From contig NZ_JACEHH010000055.1 of NCBI RefSeq assembly GCF_014154935.1, positions 1 to 59,881 on the forward strand: 59,881 nt of DNA. Reading direction: 5' to 3'. The notes beneath the pieces are model-generated. The model saw only the letters and a list, made by a program, of their open reading frames with translations. It did no database searches and was not told where the DNA came from. Origin of the DNA: Stieleria mannarensis. Its GTDB lineage: Bacteria; Planctomycetota; Planctomycetia; Pirellulales; Pirellulaceae. Shown here in pieces: positions 53,701 to 59,881 of this stretch (positions are counted from its first letter, which is position 1; every line of letters begins with the position of its first letter). The position numbers and the translations under genes are program-made.

Positions 53701-56700
53701 TGATAGACGCCCGTTCCCTGCAATGTGATCGCGCCGCCGGGCTTGATGATCAATCGGTCGTTGGCGGTCCCGTTGGCCGAAATCGAGGCGGTCAATTGTC
53801 CGCTGGCAAAATCGACCGAATCCACATCGGTCAACGTCAGTAGCGAATCCACGACGGTCGCGGCATCGTTTTCGCTGAAGGCCGTCGTGCCGGCGGAGGT
53901 GCCGAGGACCGGCGCGTCGTTGACATCGCTCACGGTGACACTGGCCGTTTCAGCATTGATGCTCAGCCCCGTGGTGCCGCCACGCGTCGAAACGTCGACT
54001 TTGGTGCCCTCCGATCCGCTGGACTGGTCCCAAGCGTAGAAATCAAAGCTGGCCGTCGTTCCGGTTTCGCCGTTGGGGATGAAGCGAACCAGATCGGTCG
54101 ATCGCAGCAGCAGTGCCGATGCGTTGGAGACGGCGCCCACGCCGGACCAGGACGATCCGCCATCGGTCGAGTACTCCCACGAGCCGTTGCCGCTGGCGAG
54201 CGTCGTGATCGCGACGCCTTCGACGGCCCCGATGTCCACGTCGCTGACGCGGTTGCCGCCGGCGCTGGCCAAAACCGACGCGATCGTGTCGCCTGAATTA
54301 TTGACTTCGTCTTCGGTGATCGATGAAAGTGTCATCGTGCCGCTGTTGTCCAACACCGGTGCGTCGTTAACATCCGTCACCGTGATCGAAGCGATCTCGG
54401 TCGCGACGCTGTACGGGGTGGTGGCACCGTTGACGGAGGTGTCGACGTACGTGCCCTCGGTTCCGGTCGCTTGGTCCCAAGCCCGGAACGTTACCGTCGG
54501 CGCCGTGCCGTTCTTTGCGTCAGGAACAAACCGCAGCAGGTCGGATTCCCGCAACAACAGCGCCGAAGTGTTCGACACCGACGCGACGTCGGACCAACTC
54601 GATCCGCCGTCGATTGAATACTCCCAGTGGCCGTTGCCGTCGTCGGTGGCGGTGACCGCGATGCCTTCGACCGGTCCAAAATTGACATCGGTGATGCGAT
54701 CGCCACCGGCACTGGCGATGATCGAAGCCACGGTATCACCCGTGTTGGCGACCTGGTCCTCGTTGATCGTGCTCAACGTCATCGATCCCGCGTTGTCCAA
54801 CACCGGGGCATCGTTGACCAGCAGCGATGCCGTGTCGCTGTCGGTCGAAAAGGCGGTGGTGGTTCCGTTGACGGTCGTATCGGCCAAAGCTCCGTTGGCT
54901 CCGGAGGTCTGGTCCCAGGCGCGAAACGTGATGGCCGAGGCGACCTGGCCGTTGAAATCCGCGACCGGTTGAAAGTACAGGCGGGTGTTGGTGTCGGCGG
55001 CTAGCAACCGTGCCGAGCCGTCGCTGACCGCACCGAGCGCATTCCAATTCGCGCCGTTATCAATCGAATAAAACCATGTTCCGTTGGTCGTGTCGGCAGC
55101 CGTCACCGCGATCCCCAGCACCGCCCCGATGTCGACGTCGGTGACGTTGTCGACTTGACCGGACGGAGAGGCAAAATCGACCAGTGAGGTGATCAACGTG
55201 CCCACGGCTCCGGCCGGTGCCGGTGCGTCTTCGTACTGGCCGTCTAATTGCGGGCTTTCGGTCACATCCAACACGGGCGCGTCGTTCACATCGGTGACCG
55301 TCATCGATGCGGTTTCGGTTGCGGTGCTGAACGGTGTTGCACCCCCGTTCTCGGACGCGTCGACGGTGGTCCCGGCGGTTCCGCTTGCCTGGTCCCAGGC
55401 CCGAAACGTGACTGTCGGCGTGGTGCCGTTTTCGGTGTCGGGGACGAAGCGGAGCAGGTCGCTGTCACGAAGCAACAGCGCCGAAGTGTCCGACACGCTC
55501 GGGACGGATGACCAATTCGTGCCGCCGTCGAGCGAGAATTGCCAGCTTCCGTTTCCATTGTCCGTCGCGACCAGCGCGATGCCTTCGACCGCACCGGGGT
55601 TCACATCGGTAATCCGGTCGCCGCCGGCGCTGGCGATGATCGATGCCACCGTGTCGCCCACGCTTGTGATTTGATCTTCATCAATCGTCGTCAGCGTCAT
55701 CGCTCCGGAATCGTCCAGCACCGGTGCGTTGTTGACCAATTGAGATGCCGTGTCGGTGGCAGCGGAAAAGGCGGTCGTGGTACCGTTGGTTGACGTGTCG
55801 GCGAAGGCGCCGTTGGCACCCGTCGTTTGGTCCCAGGCGCGGAATGTCATGGCGCCGGCGACTTCGCCCGTAAAGCCCGGGTTGGGCTGGAAATAGACGC
55901 GTGTGGTGGCGTCGGCGGCCAGCAAGCGAGCCGACGCGTCACTGACCGATCCCATGGCGATCCAGTTGGCCCCATCGTCCAGCGAATAGAACCAGCTACC
56001 GTTGCTGCTGTCGACGGCGGTCACCGCGATCCCCAACACCGAACCGCCATCGACGTCGGTGACGTTGTCGAGTTCACCCGGGGGCGTAGCGTCATCGACC
56101 AGCGCCGTGATCAACGTGCCCACCGCACCGACCGGCGCGGGCGAATTCTCTTGCACGGGGGCCAATTCCGGGTCGGCGGAACTGTTCAGCACCGGCGCAT
56201 CGTTCACACTCGTGACGCTGATGTCGGCGGTTTCAATCGCAGTGCTGAATGCCGAGTTGCCGCCACCGGTTGACGCATCGACTTTGGTTCCGAACGTGCC
56301 ACTGGTCTGGTCCCAGGCCCGGAAATCAAAACTCGCCGAGGTGGCGTTGCGGCCGTTGGGGACGAATCGAATCAGGTCCGTGTCGCGCAGCAGCAGCGCG
56401 GCACTGTCCGACACGCTGCCGACGTCCAGCCAGGTGCTGCTGCCGTCGGTCGAGTATTCCCAGTGCCCGTTGCCATCGGCGGTCGCCGTGATCGCGATCC
56501 CTTCCTGGGCTCCCGCGCCCAGGTCGGTGATCCGGTCACCGCCGGCGCTGGCAATGATCCAAGCGACGGAGTGTCCGGAGTTGGACGATTCGTCTTCGTT
56601 GATCGTGTTGAGTGTCATCGTGCCGGTGTTGTCCAGCACCGGAGCGCTGTTGCCGGCGGTGATGTTGGCCGAAAACTCAGAGGTCGCGTTGGTCGTCAAG

Positions 56701-58745
56701 TCGGTCGCGGTCGCCGAGACGGCCTCGCCGGCGGACACCGCGGTCGCCAGCGTGGTGCTGAACGACGCATCGCCCGTGCCATCGGCCGTGACGTTGACAA
56801 ACCCCAGGTAGCGTTGGCCTTGGCCGTGCCCGCTGGCATCACCGCTGGCACTGGCAAAGAACTCGATGCGGAACGAGCGTCCCGGCGTCGAAGCGAGCGA
56901 ACCGGCGATGGTGGTTGAAGCCCCCGGGGTGGCCGCGTCTAAGGTGGCGAAGTTTTGCAGATCGTTGGCACCCGAATCCGTGTCCGGCGTCGGAGTCAAT
57001 TCGCCGTCGTTGGCCGTCACTCCATCCCCACCCAAATCGATTCCCAGACCTCCGTTGGAATGAATCGAGTTGCCAAGGATGGCGTTGCCGGTTCCCGAGG
57101 CTTCGACGTGAACCCCGTCGTCGGTGTTGAAGCCGATGACGTTGCCCTGGCCGGCGCCGGTCCCGCCGATCGTGTTGTTGTCGCCGGCGACGACGATCCC
57201 GTCGTCTTGGTTGGCCAAGGCCGCGATTCCGGTTGCGTCGGTACCGATCAAGTTGCCTTGAATCACCGTGCCGCTGACCCCCGTGGCGATGTCGATCCCG
57301 TCGTCATCGTTGCCCGCGATCAGGTTGCGATCGGCCAGGGCGGAACTGCCGATGGTATTGTTGTTGGCAACGACCGCGATCCCGTCGGTCAAGTTGCCCA
57401 GGTCGGACGTGCCGCTGGCGTCGGTCCCGATGAAGTTGCCCAGGATCGAGTTGCCGGTGCTGGCGATGCGGATCCCGCCGAGTTCGAATTGGTTGATGAC
57501 CAGCCCCTTGATGGTGCTGCCATCGCTTCCGGCGCCCAGATTGATCCCGAAGGTGGTGCCTGCGCCAGAGCCATCGAGCTGGATGTTGAGCGCCGCATCA
57601 TCGCCGACGGTCAGGGTGTTGGCCGAGGATCCCGATTGTGAATATCCATCGATGATCACCGCGTCGGTGATCGTCGGGAGCGCGGTGGACAATGCGATCG
57701 AATGGAGTCCCGCGCCGGCAATGTTGAATTCGATCGTATCCAGACCGGACGACGCGTTGGCATCCAGGATGGCTTGGTGCAGCGACCCGGCGCCGGTGTC
57801 ATTGATGTTGGTGACGGTAAAGGTTGCCAGTTGACCGGTCCAGTTCTGTTGAGACACGGCACTGAACGCGACCTCCGTTTCGATGCTGCCGAAAACGTAC
57901 TCCAAATCCCAGTCGCCGCCGCGGGATTGATGACCCGTCACGTCGTCACTGGCCGCGACGTCACAGTCACACAGCGCGGCGATCGAATCGACGAGCGCTC
58001 GGCCTTCGTCGGATCCGGCCAAGTCACATCCATACAGCAGCAAGTCAGCATCGGCGTCCAACGCCCCGGCCCACGAAGCGATGTCTCCGGCGTAGGCGGC
58101 GATGGTTTCGGTGTCCAGCCGAGTGTCGCCGAGCTGCAGGCCCTGACGGTCGCCGTGACTGACCAGATGAATCGCGTCGACTCCGGAAAGACCGCCGAGT
58201 GTTTCGCTGATTTGGCTGATCCCGTCTTCGGACGATGACAACCGCACGACCAACCACTGCGTGTCCGTGGCCGACGGATCGCGAAGACCGTCAAGCAGCC
58301 CCTCGGCGTCTTCGACCGAGTCATCAACGAAAACAACTTCCAACCGGCGCGACAGATCAGTTTGTAACGGTTCGTCGGGCTCGGTCAACGGTGACTCGTC
58401 GGCTTCGGTTGCCGCTGCGTTTGCCGACACAGATTCTGGTCCTGGCTCGGTCGCGATGGCGGCGCCTGATTCAGCCAGCTGGGCGATCATGGCGTCAAGA
58501 AGTTCCGTCTCGGCGTGCGGCACCCCCTCGCCGGAATCGAGCCCGTCCCCGCTTAGCAGGACGCGCTCTTCCAGCAAGTAGAAATCGAAGACCCGATTGG
58601 GGTGATTCACGACCAAGACGTTGATCCGATGAATGATTTTGGGGGACGCCGATGGATGCGATTGCTCCCCTATGGCTACCGCTCTCTGATTTCCAAAGGT
58701 AGGACGCGGCGCAATAGTCTTTGTACAGATGTCAGGTGGGATCAA
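50796..58745 (-). CDS. Giant surface protein (second complete paralogue): LEPR-xLL, DUF4347, parallel beta-helix, A/B repeats, LamG, C-terminal TM module
   Basis: 2649 residues from TTG 58745; a GTG at 58610 would start just before the motif. LLEERVLLSGDG is at 57-68, DUF4347 about 135-293 with HLVSHG (His197) and LLLYGCD (Cys240). A parallel beta-helix domain follows (about 305-690), built of short GNVIGTDA/NNTIGG-type turns and starting TNINDTGAGSLHQAILDAN. Then come six alternating A/B units (about 700-1600), a LamG-like domain, cadherin-like sandwiches, and the same C-terminal module (RQAILWTQWDD, transmembrane helix, SSLPAWRFIDPIAML). The repeat content differs from the neighbour while both ends are shared. 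Confidence 0.9.
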   Translation of the reverse strand: MIPPDICTKTIAPRPTFGNQRAVAIGEQSHPSASPKIIHRINVLVVNHPNRVFDFYLLEERVLLSGDGLDSGEGVPHAETELLDAMIAQLAESGAAIATEPGPESVSANAAATEADESPLTEPDEPLQTDLSRRLEVVFVDDSVEDAEGLLDGLRDPSATDTQWLVVRLSSSEDGISQISETLGGLSGVDAIHLVSHGDRQGLQLGDTRLDTETIAAYAGDIASWAGALDADADLLLYGCDLAGSDEGRALVDSIAALCDCDVAASDDVTGHQSRGGDWDLEYVFGSIETEVAFSAVSQQNWTGQLATFTVTNINDTGAGSLHQAILDANASSGLDTIEFNIAGAGLHSIALSTALPTITDAVIIDGYSQSGSSANTLTVGDDAALNIQLDGSGAGTTFGINLGAGSDGSTIKGLVINQFELGGIRIASTGNSILGNFIGTDASGTSDLGNLTDGIAVVANNNTIGSSALADRNLIAGNDDDGIDIATGVSGTVIQGNLIGTDATGIAALANQDDGIVVAGDNNTIGGTGAGQGNVIGFNTDDGVHVEASGTGNAILGNSIHSNGGLGIDLGGDGVTANDGELTPTPDTDSGANDLQNFATLDAATPGASTTIAGSLASTPGRSFRIEFFASASGDASGHGQGQRYLGFVNVTADGTGDASFSTTLATAVSAGEAVSATATDLTTNATSEFSANITAGNSAPVLDNTGTMTLNTINEDESSNSGHSVAWIIASAGGDRITDLGAGAQEGIAITATADGNGHWEYSTDGSSTWLDVGSVSDSAALLLRDTDLIRFVPNGRNATSASFDFRAWDQTSGTFGTKVDASTGGGNSAFSTAIETADISVTSVNDAPVLNSSADPELAPVQENSPAPVGAVGTLITALVDDATPPGELDNVTDVDGGSVLGIAVTAVDSSNGSWFYSLDDGANWIAMGSVSDASARLLAADATTRVYFQPNPGFTGEVAGAMTFRAWDQTTGANGAFADTSTNGTTTAFSAATDTASQLVNNAPVLDDSGAMTLTTIDEDQITSVGDTVASIIASAGGDRITDVNPGAVEGIALVATDNGNGSWQFSLDGGTNWSSVPSVSDTSALLLRDSDLLRFVPDTENGTTPTVTFRAWDQASGTAGTTVDASENGGATPFSTATETASMTVTDVNDAPVLDVTESPQLDGQYEDAPAPAGAVGTLITSLVDFASPSGQVDNVTDVDIGAVLGIAVTAADTTNGTWFYSIDNGANWNALGAVSDGSARLLAADTNTRLYFQPVADFNGQVASAITFRAWDQTSGANGALADTTVNGTTTAFSTDSDTASLLVNDAPVLDNAGSMTLSTINEDQVANTGDTVASIIASAGGDRITDVNFGPVEGIAVTATDDGNGHWEYSIDGGSSWSDVASVSNTSALLLRESDLLRFVPDAKNGTAPTVTFRAWDQATGTEGTYVDTSVNGATTPYSVATEIASITVTDVNDAPVLDNSGTMTLSSITEDEVNNSGDTIASVLASAGGNRVSDVDIGAVEGVAITTLASGNGSWEYSTDGGSSWSGVGAVSNASALLLRSTDLVRFIPNGETGTTASFDFYAWDQSSGSEGTKVDVSTRGGTTGLSINAETASVTVSDVNDAPVLGTSAGTTAFSENDAATVVDSLLTLTDVDSVDFASGQLTASISANGTANDRLIIKPGGAITLQGTGVYHSGTQVGTFSGGRGATPLVITFNNNATQSIAEEVGRQISYFNVSENPSTAVRVVDFVASDGDGGTSNTSQKSLSVAAVDDVPFAVDDHHGLKFDGIDDAVNMGSSGTLEVSDYLTMEARIRPDVYPASSSVILNKEGEYEIGITSTGNLRWAVTNSDPGWTWYDTGYVVPLNEWTHVAVVYDNGTMNTYVNGNLVDTYYGSGSIGDAHATLDDFTVGGRQNNPAGQYFSGDIDDVRLWNVARTGNEIRSDFDAALTGSEPGLIGYWNFNDGTGSSAADLSANGNTASLVDGGGGAAGPQWIGYQTNQDATLVINAADGVLDNDLDGDGDPLTVTGVNGSGANVGSMFTLPSGALLTVGAGGDFQYDPNGVFDYLAPGQTAVDTFTYQVDDGNDGTDTATVNITITALNDAPLGTNLAAAETYVEDTPLDLTDIVVSDIDDTDLTVTLTLSDAAAGMLSTATSGAVTSSFAAGVWSASGAVADVNALLAGVVFSPTADYANDFTIYTSVDDGMATPVTGVKTMTATPVNDAPVLTTGSVNNLTVAEDSGFTSLGLAAVNYGPGGGTDESSQTLSYQITQLPDASFGQVYLADGVTTVTASTYTLTEIQGMRFKPTDDANGGPETFSYQVVDNGGGNDTLSQSVQLNITPVNDAPIAQPDAYTLGATATFASDTPGVIFNDIDIDGDTLSTILVTPPNHGTLSLHPGGALIYTPDSGFFGQDSFFYSVTDGALVSGTVEVTLEVVAVPSSPLFTEAASASASQSTTPESTARDSDSANSEDPLSESDASQESTTGSSTLGDAAATRSALDPSGNQRTGDAQVLRTGGVGIGSAVPGELHSDSTTRLLNVYGVSDNPVSARSSSSLETTELERLLQQDIRQAILWTQWDDLEQQQQETPIMVYVGAAGAGMSVFSIGYVFWALRGGALITVFASSLPAWRFIDPIAMLSAYRNAAAAPDDGLDAMIGPGQR
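53925..56645. repeat. A/B repeat units in the second giant gene
   Basis: Six units of about 130-155 residues. Type A starts LDNSGTMTLS and type B has LAPVQENSPAPVG-like starts; the order from the N-terminus is A-B-A-B-A-A. Both types contain a SIDGGANW-type hairpin (FSLDGGTNW, YSIDNGANW) and end FRAWDQ. The units are related to each other and to one domain of the first giant protein. Confidence 0.85.
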
Positions 58746-58829
58746 TCACGAAGATCAACCGACGCGACGGGTCATTCGTGTCGCAACGATCGCTCCGGTG
58801 GGGGCGGGTGTAGCACGCTCGGACGCCGA

Positions 58830-59881
58830 CTATCGGCCACGCGTTTCGTTGCCATGCCCGATCAGCGCTTCGAGCCCTTCGTCAGACGTCAATTGCGAAC
58901 TTCGGTAGGCCGAAAGCATGGCGATCGGGTCGATAAATCGCCACGCCGGCAAGCTGGATGCGAACACCGTCATCAACGCCCCGCCGCGTAGCGCCCAGAA
59001 CACATAACCGATCGAAAAGACGCTCATCCCGGCACCGGCCGCACCGACAAACACCGTGATCGGAGTGTGCTCGTCTTCGGTTTGAGTGTCGTCCCACTGG
59101 GTCCAAACGATCGCTTGTCGCATGTCCTGTTGCAGCATGCGTTCCAACTGTTCCAGCTCCGGGGAGTAGGAATGGACCAGATCGGCCGCGGTGTCGACCG
59201 TCGCGTCGGCGGCGAAGCGTTGTGGTTGCGAGGATTCGGCGTCGTCCAGCGACGGAGCTGCGTGTCCCCGGTCGCCCTTGTGGTCCCCGTCGACCTTTTC
59301 GGCCCGCTCCACGGCGACTTTTGATTTGGGGGTGCTGGCCGGTGCGGTGACCGACGACACATTGGTCTCCTCGGTTGCCGCATTGGATTCGGCTTCTTCG
59401 GCGGACTCCTCCGCTTCGGTCTCCAAATCTAATTCGAAGTCCAATTCAGGCTCGGTGACGGATTCAACACTTGGCGGATCCTCCACAACCGGAGCCTCGA
59501 CGGATGTTAAATCGAACGAACCACCAGAGAAAGAAAAGAGCGGCACTTCAATCACCGCCTCGGCGACGTTGCTGGAAAGCGATCCGTCGGTCACGCGATA
59601 GAAGAATGAGTCTTGGCCGAAGAAACCTGGGTTGGGCGTGTAGGTAAAGCTGCCACCGGGCTGCAACGAGAACGAACCGTTAGCCGGTCCAGTGACCAGC
59701 ACGACGGCCAGAGTGTCTCCGTCGACGTCGGTGTCATTGAAGATCACGCCGGGGGCGGTCACGGAAAGTGAATCGCCCGGATTGACCGTAAAGCTTTCGC
59801 CAGTCGCCGTGGGGGCTTCGTTGACCGCGGTGATGTCGACGTTGACCGTGCCGATCGTTTGGTCCGTTCCGCCGCCCGATC
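58830..59881 (-). CDS. Giant surface protein, third paralogue (C-terminal part, runs off the window)
   Basis: The frame is open from the window end to a stop at 58830; about 350 residues are visible and the N-terminus lies beyond base 59881. The visible start (GGGTDQTIGTVNVDITAVNE) is nearly identical to the end of a repeat unit in the first giant protein. A Big_9-like domain (GVIFNDTDVDGDTLAVVLVT, NPGFFGQDSFFYRVTDG), an acidic linker and the C-terminal module (RQAIVWTQWDD, transmembrane helix, SSLPAWRFIDPIAMLSAYR) follow. A start cannot be assigned. Confidence 0.85.
   Translation of the reverse strand, partial: SGGGTDQTIGTVNVDITAVNEAPTATGESFTVNPGDSLSVTAPGVIFNDTDVDGDTLAVVLVTGPANGSFSLQPGGSFTYTPNPGFFGQDSFFYRVTDGSLSSNVAEAVIEVPLFSFSGGSFDLTSVEAPVVEDPPSVESVTEPELDFELDLETEAEESAEEAESNAATEETNVSSVTAPASTPKSKVAVERAEKVDGDHKGDRGHAAPSLDDAESSQPQRFAADATVDTAADLVHSYSPELEQLERMLQQDMRQAIVWTQWDDTQTEDEHTPITVFVGAAGAGMSVFSIGYVFWALRGGALMTVFASSLPAWRFIDPIAMLSAYRSSQLTSDEGLEALIGHGNETRGR

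Overview
The window reads as a high-GC chromosomal segment from a planctomycete, most likely Pirellulaceae (Rhodopirellula/Stieleria-like). This rests on content, not on a database match. It has giant proteins with an N-terminal LEPR-xLL-type motif (LLEDRILLS, LLEERVLLS), an SHD1-domain protein, a zinc-ribbon fused to ExbD, several frequent TTG/GTG starts, weak Shine-Dalgarno signals, and planctomycete-type intergenic palindromes. No rRNA, prophage, insertion sequence or CRISPR array is visible.

Layout. 1-3.3 kb (minus): an NSS sodium-dependent transporter, a 39-residue membrane protein that looks like an NSS small subunit, and a phosphodiesterase whose start overlaps the small gene's stop; two heptanucleotide tandem repeats lie between transporter and small gene. 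3.7 kb: tRNA-Phe(GAA), minus strand. 4.1-15.2 kb (plus): a tightly packed cluster with a TonB-like single-pass protein, ExbB, three ExbD paralogues (one with an N-terminal zinc ribbon), a membrane-anchored PQQ-type beta-propeller, a family-5 solute-binding protein without permease, and a secreted protein of unknown role; it ends in a clear intrinsic terminator. 15.5-22.7 kb: TlpA-like thioredoxin, cold-shock-like protein, YqgE/AlgH, PdxH, a TonB-like single-pass protein, a 5'-truncated azoreductase remnant and RlmKL. 23-30 kb: DUF3311 plus sodium:solute symporter pair, secreted hydrolase-like protein, Uma2 nuclease-like protein, TPR/glycosyltransferase-like protein, and a primary sigma factor with terminator. 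30.7-40 kb: zinc-ribbon membrane protein, DJ-1/PfpI protein, RNase HI, a sensor histidine kinase with a CxxCH haem motif, an SHD1 protein with twelve DDLFG motifs, GrpB-like, YaaA, a methyltransferase, a zinc-type alcohol dehydrogenase and a small zinc-ribbon protein.

40.1-59.9 kb (minus): three consecutive giant surface-protein genes (about 3.5k, 2.6k and a truncated third), one third of the window. The two complete ones share LEPR-xLL, then DUF4347, then long beta-sandwich repeat arrays with LamG-like lectin domains. All three share a C-terminal module made of a QAI.WTQWD helix, a Gly-rich transmembrane helix and a SSLPAWRFIDPIAMLSAYR tail. DUF4347 carries a His/Cys pair in CHAT/caspase-like context, which suggests (inference) that these are self-processing or conditionally released membrane-tethered adhesins. 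This locus and the ExbBD-propeller cluster are the best candidates for under-described systems here.
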